Shown here one piece after another: positions 51,420 through 59,828 of a stretch of DNA of 60,228 bases; positions within the stretch are counted from its first letter, which is position 1; each line of letters opens with the position of its first letter. The stretch lies in the NCBI GenBank assembly GCA_947167845.1, contig CAMVJQ010000006.1:1-60228 (forward strand), written 5' to 3'. Both the position numbers and the translations under genes were made by a program. This DNA comes from an uncultured Prevotella sp. (lineage in GTDB: Bacteria; Bacteroidota; Bacteroidia; Bacteroidales; Bacteroidaceae). The notes beneath the pieces are model-generated. The model had not been told where the DNA came from and ran no database searches. It saw only the letters and a program-made list of their open reading frames with translations.

Positions 51420-54400
51420 TTGAAGACGGAAGAACTTTTCGACAGATGCCTGACGCTGGCTCAGGTGAAGGAGCCGACAGGCGACACCAACCGCTACATG
51501 CACGAGACGCTGGTGCTCTGTTGTGCCGAGGCACTACGCGGCTCCGGGCAGGCTTACGGCAACGTGTTCTCGCAGGTGGACTATCTCTGCAAGCGGAGCG
51601 GTGTGAGTATGGCTGACAAGATAGCCATCCAGACGATGCGCCGCCACTCCAACAGCACAGAGCCGCTCAGCCGTGAGGACTTGCTCTGCGATGTGAGGGC
51701 TCTCTCGCTGCTGATATCGGCGGTCTTCTCAGTCGATATTCCAGGGTCGCCTCGCTCCCCCGCACCCTCGCACCCCCGCCCCCCCGAAATATCCCGCTCC
51801 CCCGGAAAACTCCCCAAAATCCGCTGCATCGTCAGCAGGCTGGACGACCGCTTTATCTATGCCGACACCGACGACGGAGAGATAGCCATCGACTACCAGT
51901 ACCACGAGAGGGGCATCGACCACACTTACCTGAAGCAGGTGGTGAGGCAGGGAATGCAGTTGAATCTGCTCGACGTGAGTGCTGACGAGGACACCCAGGC
52001 GCTGATACCCCGTCTGATTGTAGTGGAGCCCGACTTCCTGGTGGACATCTCCGCCATAGCGGCCTGTTTCACCGACTACGGTCACCATCCGCTGCTTTTC
52101 ACAGTGAACCGTCTGAGAGAGCGCGCCAACACGCAGCCGATACTGCTTGGCAACTTTGCGGACACGGCCCTCGACGATATCATCAACCGTGAGGAGAGCG
52201 GCTTGGCCGTCAGCCTGCCTCGCAGTTTCAGGGAACAGGCATTGCAGTATTGCACCTGCGAGGGATTCAGTGCGCCCGACTTCAGGCGCGATGCCCAGCA
52301 GCGCATCGATCATCTCCGCGAGGCGGTGGATGTCTTGTTCGGGGTTGGGAGCGACAACAGCCTGAGGCAGCCTGATGCCTTCGAGCGCGGGAGAGTGATC
52401 TTGGAACCCTCGTTCATTTGCGAGAAGTTGGGGCTGCAGGGACGTGTCGACCTGATGACTACTGACATGCGGCTGCTGGTGGAGCACAAGTCGGGCAAGA
52501 ACTACAATATCGAACTGCTGATGAATACGGCTGATGCCGAACTGCGGCGGCGGGGCACCCACGGCCTGCAGTTGGAGTCGCACTATGTGCAGTTGCTGCT
52601 CTACTACGGTGTGCTGCGCTACAACTTCGGCGTGACGGATGCCAAGGCCGACATCCGTCTGCTCTACTCGAAGTACCCCGCCCGGCAGGGGCTGCTCGTG
52701 GTGAATTTCTACCAGCAACTCTTCCGCGAAGCCATCAAGTATCGCAATCAGTTAGTGGCTACCGAATACTACATCGCCCAAAACGGCTTCGACCGCGTTC
52801 TGCCCCATCTCTCCCCCTCGGTGATCTATGCCGGGGAGAAAAAGGACAATTTCTTCTGCCGTTATGTAGAGCCGAAGGTCTCGCTGGTGACAGGCCATTT
52901 CTCGCAACTGTCGCCTCTCGAGCGTACCTATTTCTGCCGGATGATGACCTTCGTCTATCGTGAGCAACTCTATGCAAAGGTGGGGGGCGCGGTGGTGCCG
53001 GGGCACGGGGGAGCGATAGCCGACCTGTGGAATATGCCCCTCCACGAAAAGAAGGAGACGGGCAACATCTATACCGGCCTGACTATCACTGCACGCAGGA
53101 AGTCGGACGAACAAGGCGGCTACGACCTGCTCACGCTGGCTGTACCCGACCAGGGGGAGGACTTCCTGCCCAACTTCCGCCGGGGCGACCCCGTCTGTCT
53201 CTATGCCTACCGCGACGAGCCAGACATCTGCAAGAGCATATTATATAAAGGTACGTTGCAGGAGATACGTACTGACCTGCTTGTGGTGCGGCTCAGCGAC
53301 GGACAGCAGAATCCTGACATCTTCGCTGCCGGGAGATACGCCATCGAGCACGGCTCTTCCGACGGCTCTGCCAGCAGCGGTGTCCGCAGCCTCTATGAAT
53401 TCATCACAACACTGCCCAGCCGCCGCCAACTTCTGCTGGGACAGCGTGCCCCTGTGGCTGATAGCAGCGTGACGCTCACAAGGTCCTATCATCCCAACTA
53501 CGACGAGATCCTGCTGAAGGCCATGCAGGCGCAGGACTATTTCCTGCTTGTAGGTCCTCCGGGAACGGGCAAGACGTCTATGGCCCTGCGCTTTCTCGTG
53601 GAATGCTCATTGCTAAATCCACAATGCTCAATCCTGCTGACTGCCTATACCAACAGGGCGGTGGATGAGATCTGCGGGATGCTCACCGATGCCGGCATCA
53701 GTTATATCCGCATCGGTAATGAGAGTTCGTGCGACCCGCGCTTTGCCGATTGTCTGCTGGATCGTATGATAGGCAACAGACCGCGCCTCGACACCATCCG
53801 CCAGTTGCTGTTGCAGACGCCGGTCATCGTCAGCACCACCTCGATGCTTCAGTCGCGTCCCTTCATCTTCAAGTTGAAGGTGTTCGACCTCGCCATCGTC
53901 GATGAGGCTTCACAGATACTGGAGCCGGGACTGGTGGGCATCCTCTCGAAGGTGCGCAAGTTTATCCTCATCGGCGACTACAAGCAGTTGCCTGCCGTGG
54001 TGCAGCAGTCAGAGGCGGAGTCGGAAGTCACCGAGGCGTGTCTGCGCGATATAGGGCTGACCAATTGTCGCAACTCCCTCTTTGAGCGGCTCATCCGCTG
54101 GGAGCGTCATTGCGGTCGCACTGCCTTCGTGGGCATCCTCCGCTATCAGGGACGTATGCATCCGGCCGTCGCGGAGTTCCCTAACAGGATGTTCTATTTC
54201 CGTGAGCAGTTGGAGCCCGTGCCCTGTGAGCATCAACTCGACACGTCGCTTCACTACGACCTGCCGTCGGAAGATGCGCTCGACGATTTGCTCAAGACTC
54301 GTCGGATGCTCTTCCTCGACCAATGCACAATGTACAATTCACAATTCACAATGCATAATCCTTCGACGAGCGAAGCGGCAAAGCCGACTACCGACAAGGT

Positions 54401-54842
54401 CAATCCAGCCGAGGCCCGTATCGTGGCCGACCTGCTCCGGCGCATCCACCGTTTCTACGGTGCCCGCTTCAATCCTGACAAGACTGTCGGCGTGATAGTG
54501 CCCTATCGCAATCAGATAGCGATGATCCGCAAGGAGATAGAGCGGCTGGGCATAGAGCCGCTGCAGCGCGTCAGTATCGACACGGTGGAGCGCTATCAGG
54601 GTTCGCAGCGCGATGTCATCATCTACAGTTTCACGGTGCGCTATGGCTATCAACTCGACTTCCTCACCAGCAACTGCTTCCAGGAGGAAGGGCGCACGAT
54701 AGACCGCAAACTCAACGTGGCCATCACCCGTGCCCGTTGCCAGATGCTGATGACGGGCTGTGTCCCGCTGCTTCGCCAGAATCCCCTCTTTGCGGCTCTG
54801 ATAGACGGTTACTTAGCAGACTTTAGCCCCAATGAGGAGTGA
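51420..54842 (+). CDS. PD-(D/E)XK nuclease-superfamily 1 helicase (Dna2-like)
   Basis: An 1140-residue protein with a TTG start at 51420 (MKTEELFDRCLTLA); an in-frame ATG comes only at residue 27, so TTG is preferred. The N-terminal half has a PD-(D/E)XK nuclease core: D344 in GRVDLM, E355 and K357 in VEHKSGK. The C-terminal half is an UPF1/Dna2-type SF1 helicase: Walker A GPPGTGKT (712-719), DEASQ (about 829-833), GDYKQLPAV, IDTVERYQGSQRD and NVAITRARCQ. It probably processes DNA ends or junctions. Three stretches (about 108-131, 727-740 and 965-985) are encoded by repeat sequences. Confidence 0.88.
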   Translation: MKTEELFDRCLTLAQVKEPTGDTNRYMHETLVLCCAEALRGSGQAYGNVFSQVDYLCKRSGVSMADKIAIQTMRRHSNSTEPLSREDLLCDVRALSLLISAVFSVDIPGSPRSPAPSHPRPPEISRSPGKLPKIRCIVSRLDDRFIYADTDDGEIAIDYQYHERGIDHTYLKQVVRQGMQLNLLDVSADEDTQALIPRLIVVEPDFLVDISAIAACFTDYGHHPLLFTVNRLRERANTQPILLGNFADTALDDIINREESGLAVSLPRSFREQALQYCTCEGFSAPDFRRDAQQRIDHLREAVDVLFGVGSDNSLRQPDAFERGRVILEPSFICEKLGLQGRVDLMTTDMRLLVEHKSGKNYNIELLMNTADAELRRRGTHGLQLESHYVQLLLYYGVLRYNFGVTDAKADIRLLYSKYPARQGLLVVNFYQQLFREAIKYRNQLVATEYYIAQNGFDRVLPHLSPSVIYAGEKKDNFFCRYVEPKVSLVTGHFSQLSPLERTYFCRMMTFVYREQLYAKVGGAVVPGHGGAIADLWNMPLHEKKETGNIYTGLTITARRKSDEQGGYDLLTLAVPDQGEDFLPNFRRGDPVCLYAYRDEPDICKSILYKGTLQEIRTDLLVVRLSDGQQNPDIFAAGRYAIEHGSSDGSASSGVRSLYEFITTLPSRRQLLLGQRAPVADSSVTLTRSYHPNYDEILLKAMQAQDYFLLVGPPGTGKTSMALRFLVECSLLNPQCSILLTAYTNRAVDEICGMLTDAGISYIRIGNESSCDPRFADCLLDRMIGNRPRLDTIRQLLLQTPVIVSTTSMLQSRPFIFKLKVFDLAIVDEASQILEPGLVGILSKVRKFILIGDYKQLPAVVQQSEAESEVTEACLRDIGLTNCRNSLFERLIRWERHCGRTAFVGILRYQGRMHPAVAEFPNRMFYFREQLEPVPCEHQLDTSLHYDLPSEDALDDLLKTRRMLFLDQCTMYNSQFTMHNPSTSEAAKPTTDKVNPAEARIVADLLRRIHRFYGARFNPDKTVGVIVPYRNQIAMIRKEIERLGIEPLQRVSIDTVERYQGSQRDVIIYSFTVRYGYQLDFLTSNCFQEEGRTIDRKLNVAITRARCQMLMTGCVPLLRQNPLFAALIDGYLADFSPNEE
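51742..51815. repeat. C-rich repeat inside the helicase gene
   Basis: A C-rich stretch with CTCGCTCCCCCGCACC, CACCCCCGCCCCCCCG and CCCGCTCCCCCGG encodes a Pro/Ser/Arg-rich loop in the helicase. The core CTCGCTCCCCCG is the same as in the BlaR1-like gene at 49206-49293. Confidence 0.75.
53601..53634. repeat. AT-rich CAATGCTCAAT-type repeat inside the helicase gene
   Basis: GAATGCTCATTGCTAAATCC and ACAATGCTCAATCC lie in frame next to the Walker A motif. The wording matches the intergenic ATTGAGCATTGTG repeat at 59785-59826 on the opposite strand. Confidence 0.5.
54321..54360. repeat. AT-rich CACAATTCACAATG repeat inside the helicase gene
   Basis: CAATGCACAATGTACAATTC followed by ACAATTCACAATGCATAATC is the complement of the intergenic AATTGTGAATTGTGCATT repeats at 45781, 59226 and 59785. 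Here it is in frame and encodes QCTMYNSQFTMHN in the middle of the helicase domain. Confidence 0.8.
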
Positions 54843-54867
54843 CTTTCGCAAAATTGTAAGCGAAAAT

Positions 54868-54898
54868 TTTGTGCATTCACGAAATTTGCTTACTTTTG
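54868..54898 (+). promoter_or_regulatory. Promoter of the ABC ATPase gene
   Basis: TTTG (54868-54871), 19 bases, TACTTTTG (54891-54898), ten bases before the ATG at 54909. CGAAAATTTTGTGCATTCACG upstream is a near palindrome of unknown meaning. No cobalamin riboswitch is seen. Confidence 0.65.
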
Positions 54899-54908
54899 CA
54901 GGGTTAAA

Positions 54909-55697
54909 ATGAATAACGAGACCATCAGACTGGCAAATCTTAGTATCGGCTATCGTGGCAAGAGCGATATCCGCGTGGTGGCGAATGACATCAATGCTGT
55001 CATCCGACAGGGAGAACTGACGTGTCTGCTTGGTGCCAACGGCGTGGGCAAGTCGACACTGCTTCGCACGCTCTCCGCCTTTCAGCCGAAACTGCAGGGC
55101 GACATCTTTATCGAGGGGCGTGAGATAGACTCCTATACCGATAAGGAGTTGAGCCGCGTCATCGGTGTGGTACTGACGGAGAAGCCTGACATCCGCAATA
55201 TGTCAGTACGCGAATTGGTGGCCCTGGGGCGTTCGCCCTATACGGGCTTTTGGGGCACCCTGCGCGATGACGACTGGCAGGTGGTGGATGAGGCTATTGC
55301 CGATGTGCGAATCGACAGTCTGAAGGACCGTATGATCCACACCCTCTCTGACGGTGAGCGACAGAAGGTGATGATAGCCAAGGCACTGGCGCAGCAGACG
55401 CCCGTCATCTATCTCGACGAGCCGACGGCCTTCCTCGACTTCCCCAGCAAGGTGGAGATGATGCAATTGCTCCGCCGGCTGGCCCGCGAACAGCAGAAGA
55501 CCATTTTCCTCTCAACTCACGACTTCGAACTGGCACTGCAGGTGGCCGACACGCTATGGCTGATGACACGGGGCGAAGCCGTCAGCATCGGCTCTCCCAG
55601 ACAGTTGGCTGATGATGGAGCCCTCTCGCGCTATGTGGAGCGCCCTGGTATCACCTTCAATCGGGAAACGCTCAGGGTTTTAATTCATAATTCATAA
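54909..55697 (+). CDS. ABC transporter ATP-binding protein (FecE/BtuD-like)
   Basis: A 262-residue ATPase of the iron-siderophore/cobalamin uptake class. Walker A is GANGVGKST (about residues 43-51), the signature LSDGERQKVMIAKALAQQ and Walker B VIYLDEPTAFLDFP, with switch His in STHDFEL. Next to CobD and convergent with a FecCD permease, it is probably the BtuD-like ATPase for corrinoid uptake. No periplasmic binding protein gene lies in the window. Confidence 0.9.
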   Translation: MNNETIRLANLSIGYRGKSDIRVVANDINAVIRQGELTCLLGANGVGKSTLLRTLSAFQPKLQGDIFIEGREIDSYTDKELSRVIGVVLTEKPDIRNMSVRELVALGRSPYTGFWGTLRDDDWQVVDEAIADVRIDSLKDRMIHTLSDGERQKVMIAKALAQQTPVIYLDEPTAFLDFPSKVEMMQLLRRLAREQQKTIFLSTHDFELALQVADTLWLMTRGEAVSIGSPRQLADDGALSRYVERPGITFNRETLRVLIHNS

Positions 55698-55710
55698 TTC
55701 ATAATTAACT
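55681..55710. repeat. TAATTCA tandem repeat at the ABC ATPase stop
   Basis: Four copies of AATTCAT/AATTCATA lie across the stop codon of the ATPase gene (55695-55697) and the gap to cobD. It belongs to the AT-rich family listed at 59226 and 59785. Confidence 0.75.
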
Positions 55711-55713
55711 CTT

Positions 55714-56733
55714 ATGGTATTCGGACACGGCGACGACACCTATCGCTACGGCGACAAGATCAGGATGAACTTCAGTTCCAACATCTACCAGAAGGCAGAC
55801 CTGACGGCACTGAAGGACTATCTGCGCACCCGCCTGGACGCTATCGGCCACTATCCGGAACCGCAGCCCTTCGAACTGGAGGGCATGATTGCCGAAAAGT
55901 TATGCATATCGGCAGACATGGTGATGGTGACCAGTGGAGCCAACGAGGCCATCTACCTCATCGCCCAACTCTACCGGGGATGGGCTTCCGTCATCCCGCA
56001 GCCCACCTATACGGAATATGCCGACGCCTGCCGGATGTTCGACCATCTGGTATCGTATGAACTGACCGACGAACTGGAGTTGCTGCCTGACGACCGTATC
56101 TACTGGATATGCAATCCTGACAACCCGACGGGCAACGTGCTGCTCAAGCCGTTGCTGAAGCATATTATCCGGCAGCATCCCCGCTACCTCTACGTCGTCG
56201 ACCAGTCGTATGCCGACTATACGCTCCAGCCTGTACTGGCCCCACGTGAGATGACCGACTGCTATAACGTGATGATCATCCAGTCGCTCTCAAAGAAATA
56301 CTGCATCCCGGGTCTGCGCCTCGGCTATCTGACGGCGTCGCCCATCATCATCCAGCGGCTGCGGCAGTTGCGCCAGCCCTGGACGGTGAACTCGCTGGCC
56401 ATCGAGGCTGGCAAATATCTTGTAGCAAACGAGCCGAAGGTGCTGCCCGACATGGAAACCTATCTCGCTGAGGCGCAGCGGCTGCATGACGAATTGCAGG
56501 CCATCGACGGACTGATGGTGATGGATACGCAGACGCACTATATGCTGGTGAACATCGACTGGGCGGAGTCGAACGTGCTGAAGAACTGGCTTATAGAGCA
56601 TGAGGGCATCCTGATACGCGACGCTTCCAATTTCCATGGACTCGACAACCACTGTTTCCGCGTAGCAGCGCAGACCCGAGAGGAGAACGATGCCCTTGTC
56701 AGTGCCATCCGCAGGTTCAAGGATTCTTTTTAG
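55714..56733 (+). CDS. cobD: Threonine-phosphate decarboxylase (CobD-like)
   Basis: A 339-residue class I/II PLP enzyme. The PLP lysine is in SLSKKYCIPGLRLGY (about residue 191), with NPDNPTGNVL and YVVDQSYADY as fold-type I marks. Its short length and its place among cob genes favour CobD, which makes 1-amino-2-propanol phosphate for the lower loop of B12. A histidinol-phosphate aminotransferase is the main alternative. It ends 12 bases before the convergent permease gene. Confidence 0.85.
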   Translation: MVFGHGDDTYRYGDKIRMNFSSNIYQKADLTALKDYLRTRLDAIGHYPEPQPFELEGMIAEKLCISADMVMVTSGANEAIYLIAQLYRGWASVIPQPTYTEYADACRMFDHLVSYELTDELELLPDDRIYWICNPDNPTGNVLLKPLLKHIIRQHPRYLYVVDQSYADYTLQPVLAPREMTDCYNVMIIQSLSKKYCIPGLRLGYLTASPIIIQRLRQLRQPWTVNSLAIEAGKYLVANEPKVLPDMETYLAEAQRLHDELQAIDGLMVMDTQTHYMLVNIDWAESNVLKNWLIEHEGILIRDASNFHGLDNHCFRVAAQTREENDALVSAIRRFKDSF

Positions 56734-56745
56734 CCCTTCACCTTT

Positions 56746-57753
56746 TTACCTTTTCACTATCACATAGATGATGACTGGCGCTCCCATTATGGGAGTGACG
56801 GCATTCAGCGGTATCACCCCGTTCTCGCCAGGCAGGTAGCAGATCAGGTTGCAGACGAGGGCTATCGCGCCGCCACAGAGGATGGTGGCTGGCAGCAGCA
56901 CGCGATGATTGTCTGTGGTCAGCAGCAGGCGGGCGATATGGGGTACCGCCAGTCCGATGAAGGCCACGGGGCCGCAGAAAGCCGTGGTGATGGCTGTCAG
57001 GATGCCCGTCACGATGAGCAGCCAGTTGCGGGTGCGCAGGATGTTGATGCCCAGGTTCTCTGCATAGCGGTCGCCCAGCATCAGGGCGTTGAGGGGCTTG
57101 ATGAGCAGCAGCGAGCCTGCCAGCCCTGCGATGGTGATGGTGGCGAAGACGGGCATCGTCTTCATCGACACGCCGCCGAACGACCCCATCCCCCAGACCA
57201 TATACGACTTGACGCCCTCATCCGTCGCAAAAAAGTTAAGCAGCGAGATGGCAGAATTGCTGATATAGCCGATCATGATGCCGATGATAAGCAGCATCAC
57301 ATTGTTCTTGACGATATTGGAGAATAGGAAGATCAGCGCCATCACACTCATGGCTCCGACAAAGGCGGCGATGAGCACTGCCGCGAAGCCCGTGATGCTG
57401 ACACTGCCTGCAGAGATGCTGCCTCCCAGCAGCAGCATCACCAGGGCCACGCCCAGACCGGCTCCACTGTTGATACCGAAGATGCTGGGCCCTGCCAGCG
57501 GATTGCGGAAGGCCGTCTGCAGCATCAGTCCTGCCACGGCCAGTGCGCCGCCGCAGAGCATGGCCGTGATGGCCTGCGGCAGTCGCGACTCTAATACGAT
57601 AAACCGCCAGGAGGCCCTTTCTCCTTCGTCGCCCAGCAGGATCCGCAGCACGTCAGCGGCAGGAATCCTGATGGACCCCAGCGTCAGATTGAGGGCGAAG
57701 AGCACTGCTATCAGAATGCCCAGTCCCACACAGTAGATGATACCCTTTTTCAT
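56746..57753 (-). CDS. FecCD-family ABC permease (BtuC-like)
   Basis: A 335-residue permease with nine or ten membrane helices. The FecCD marks are present: LPQAITAMLCGGALAVAGLM, LAGPSIFGINSGAGLGVAL and the gate region GPVAFIGLAVPHIARLL. The ATPase partner is convergent on the plus strand at 54909. Substrate is probably a corrinoid, judging from neighbours, but haem or siderophore cannot be excluded. Confidence 0.92.
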   Translation of the reverse strand: MKKGIIYCVGLGILIAVLFALNLTLGSIRIPAADVLRILLGDEGERASWRFIVLESRLPQAITAMLCGGALAVAGLMLQTAFRNPLAGPSIFGINSGAGLGVALVMLLLGGSISAGSVSITGFAAVLIAAFVGAMSVMALIFLFSNIVKNNVMLLIIGIMIGYISNSAISLLNFFATDEGVKSYMVWGMGSFGGVSMKTMPVFATITIAGLAGSLLLIKPLNALMLGDRYAENLGINILRTRNWLLIVTGILTAITTAFCGPVAFIGLAVPHIARLLLTTDNHRVLLPATILCGGAIALVCNLICYLPGENGVIPLNAVTPIMGAPVIIYVIVKR

Positions 57754-57761
57754 TACGTGTG

Positions 57762-57872
57762 CAAAGTTAATGATTTTCAGCCATAGGCAGCACAGATTTT
57801 CACAAATTCATTCTGTGATAATCAAAAAATCTGTGAAAATCTGTGCTGTCTGTGGCTAAAATTGTATCTTTG
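57762..57872. promoter_or_regulatory. Divergent promoters around a long inverted repeat
   Basis: On the minus strand TAACTTTG (57762-57769) serves the permease; on the plus strand TATCTTTG (57865-57872) serves cobC. Between them lies the inverted repeat 57780-57808 and 57828-57856, whose arms match at 26 of 29 positions and contain CAGCACAGATTTTCACA. Confidence 0.65.
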
Positions 57873-57910
57873 CATTCAAATTGCAACAAACTTACAAGCC
57901 AAAACAGCAT

Positions 57911-58441
57911 ATGGAAGTCATATTGATTAGACATACGAGTGTGGATGTGCCCCCAGGCACCTGCTACGGACAGAGCGATGTGCCCGTCCGCGACACCTTC
58001 GAGCAGGAGGCAGAGGCCGTGAGCCGGAATCTCGCGGCTTTTCAGCCTTTCGACTGCGTCTATGCCTCGCCCCTCACAAGAGCCCGCCGCCTGGCCGCCT
58101 ATTGCGGCTATCCCCAGCCGCGTCTCGACAACAGGCTGAAGGAGATGTATATGGGCGAGTGGGAGATGCGGTCGTTCGACGACCTGAAGGACGGCTATGC
58201 CCGTCAGTGGTTCGACGACTATATGAATCTGCCTACCCCAGGCGGTGAGAGTTTCCAGATGCTCTACAGCAGGGTGGCTGATTTCCTCGATGAACTGAAG
58301 TCGGCCGACTGCCAGCGGGTGGCTGTCTTTGCCCATGGCGGGGTGCTCATCAGTGCAGGCATCTATGGCGGGCTTTTTAAACCTGACGAGGCCTGGGACA
58401 ATCAGCCTGGATATGGTGGAATCATGAAGATAGAGTTATAG
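57911..58441 (+). CDS. cobC: Alpha-ribazole phosphatase
   Basis: A 176-residue histidine phosphatase; the LIRHTSVDVPPGTCYGQSD start is the CobC form of the RHG motif, and a second active-site His lies in VAVFAHGGVL (about residue 140). CobC removes phosphate from alpha-ribazole phosphate or from adenosylcobalamin phosphate. The start at 57911 gives MEVILIRHTS and follows the promoter; the frame extends up to 57881. cobS follows two bases after the stop. Confidence 0.93.
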   Translation: MEVILIRHTSVDVPPGTCYGQSDVPVRDTFEQEAEAVSRNLAAFQPFDCVYASPLTRARRLAAYCGYPQPRLDNRLKEMYMGEWEMRSFDDLKDGYARQWFDDYMNLPTPGGESFQMLYSRVADFLDELKSADCQRVAVFAHGGVLISAGIYGGLFKPDEAWDNQPGYGGIMKIEL

Positions 58442-58443
58442 CG

Positions 58444-59235
58444 ATGCAGACAAGTATTGACCAGACCAAGTGGTACGACCGCATCTGGGCGGCATTCATC
58501 TTCTTTACCCGGCTCCCCTTCTGGCGGCTGCATGAGCCGCCGAAGGCATGCTATGCGACGGTGGTGGAGCACTGGCCCCTGACGGGCTGGCTCACGGGTG
58601 GTGCGATGGGAGCCACCATCTACTTTGCCAGCGTCCTGCTGCCGCCGGCGGTGGCTGTGCTGCTCGCCATCATCGTGCGCCTGCTGATAACCGGTGCGCT
58701 CCACGAGGACGGGCTGGCCGACTTCTTCGACGGATTCGGAGGTGGCGGCAACAACCGTAGCAGAATCCTTGAGATTATGAAGGATTCCCGCATCGGCACC
58801 TATGGCGTGTTGGGGCTCATCTTCTACGAACTGCTGCTCGTTGCCACGCTCATGTCGATACCGCCTTATTATGCTGCCGTGATGGTGGTCGCAGGAGATA
58901 CCTTCTCCAAGATGGTCACCTCGCAACTGATACTGATGATGCCTTACGCCAGGCGCGAGGCTGAGTCGAAGGCAAAGACCGTCTATCGGAAGTTTGGAGC
59001 GTGGGCGGGCGTCAGCCTCGCCCTGCAGGGACTGCCCCCGATGCTCTTCTTCATCTGGATGATGCGACTCGACTGGCAGGTGATGATTTTCATTCCCGCT
59101 CTCGTCTTCTATCTGCTCTATCTGCTGATATGGCGCCGGTTGCAGGGCTATACGGGTGACTGCTGCGGGGCCGTCTGCCTGTTGGTGGAACTGTCGGTCT
59201 ACCTCGTCGTCAGTGCCATAAATATTGAATTATGA
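58444..59235 (+). CDS. cobS: Adenosylcobinamide-GDP ribazoletransferase
   Basis: CobS (263 aa) is the membrane enzyme that joins alpha-ribazole to adenosylcobinamide-GDP. The catalytic motif GALHEDGLADFFDGFGGG (about residues 83-100) and RILEIMKDSRIGTYG are complete; about six hydrophobic helices follow. Its 3' end runs into an ATTATGAATTATG repeat that bridges to cobU. Confidence 0.95.
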   Translation: MQTSIDQTKWYDRIWAAFIFFTRLPFWRLHEPPKACYATVVEHWPLTGWLTGGAMGATIYFASVLLPPAVAVLLAIIVRLLITGALHEDGLADFFDGFGGGGNNRSRILEIMKDSRIGTYGVLGLIFYELLLVATLMSIPPYYAAVMVVAGDTFSKMVTSQLILMMPYARREAESKAKTVYRKFGAWAGVSLALQGLPPMLFFIWMMRLDWQVMIFIPALVFYLLYLLIWRRLQGYTGDCCGAVCLLVELSVYLVVSAINIEL

Positions 59236-59266
59236 ATTATGCTTTGTGCATTGTGAATTATGAATT
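59226..59266. repeat. TGAATTATG repeat bridging cobS and cobU
   Basis: The units TGAATTATGAATTATG and GTGCATTGTGAATTATGAATT cover the cobS stop (59233-59235) and supply the ATG of cobU (59260-59262). Confidence 0.8.
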
Positions 59267-59784
59267 CTAAAGTCATTCTGATCACTGGCGGCCAGCGTTC
59301 AGGCAAGAGCAGCCAGGCCGAGGCGCTGGCACTGAGTCTGTCAGATCATCCCGTCTACCTCGCCACTGCCCATATCTGGGACGAGGAGTTCCGTGAGCGC
59401 GTACGGATGCATCAGGCGCATCGCGGGCCGCAGTGGACCAACATCGAGGAGGAGATGCTGTTGAGCCGGCACGACATGACAGGCCGCGTCGTCGTCATCG
59501 ACTGTGTGACGCTCTGGCTTACGAACTTCTTCTTTGCCAACGACTCCAATACCAGCCGTTCACTCGAATTGGCGAAGGCGGAGTTCGATAAGTTTACGAA
59601 GGCGGATGCCACCTATATCTTCGTGACCAACGAGATTGGCAGCGGTGGTGTCAGTGACAACGCCATCCAGCGCAGGTTCACCGACCTGCAGGGCTGGATG
59701 AACCAGTATATCGCCTCCCGTGCCGACGAGGTGATCCTGATGGTGTCAGGTCTGCCAGTAACGATAAAGTCTGTGGCTAAATAA
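59260..59784 (+). CDS. cobU: Adenosylcobinamide kinase / guanylyltransferase
   Basis: CobU (174 aa) phosphorylates adenosylcobinamide and then transfers GMP to it. The P-loop ITGGQRSGKSSQAE (about residues 7-20), VVIDCVTLWLTN and TNEIGSGGVSDNAIQRRF are the family motifs. The start codon is part of an AT-rich repeat (59226-59266). Confidence 0.95.
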   Translation: MNSKVILITGGQRSGKSSQAEALALSLSDHPVYLATAHIWDEEFRERVRMHQAHRGPQWTNIEEEMLLSRHDMTGRVVVIDCVTLWLTNFFFANDSNTSRSLELAKAEFDKFTKADATYIFVTNEIGSGGVSDNAIQRRFTDLQGWMNQYIASRADEVILMVSGLPVTIKSVAK

Positions 59785-59828
59785 ATTGAACATTGAGCAT
59801 TGTGAATTGTGAATTGTGAATTATGAAA
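59785..59828. repeat. ATTGTGAATTGTG repeat before cobT
   Basis: ATTGAACATTGAGCATTGTG and then three AATTGTG/AATTATG units run to the cobT ATG (59823-59825), the second case in which this repeat touches or supplies a start codon. Confidence 0.8.

Noticed and set aside
54843..57910. Cobalamin riboswitch near the B12 genes
   Set aside because: No B12-box-like sequence or pseudoknot is seen in the leaders of the ABC ATPase or cobC; only an inverted repeat is present.
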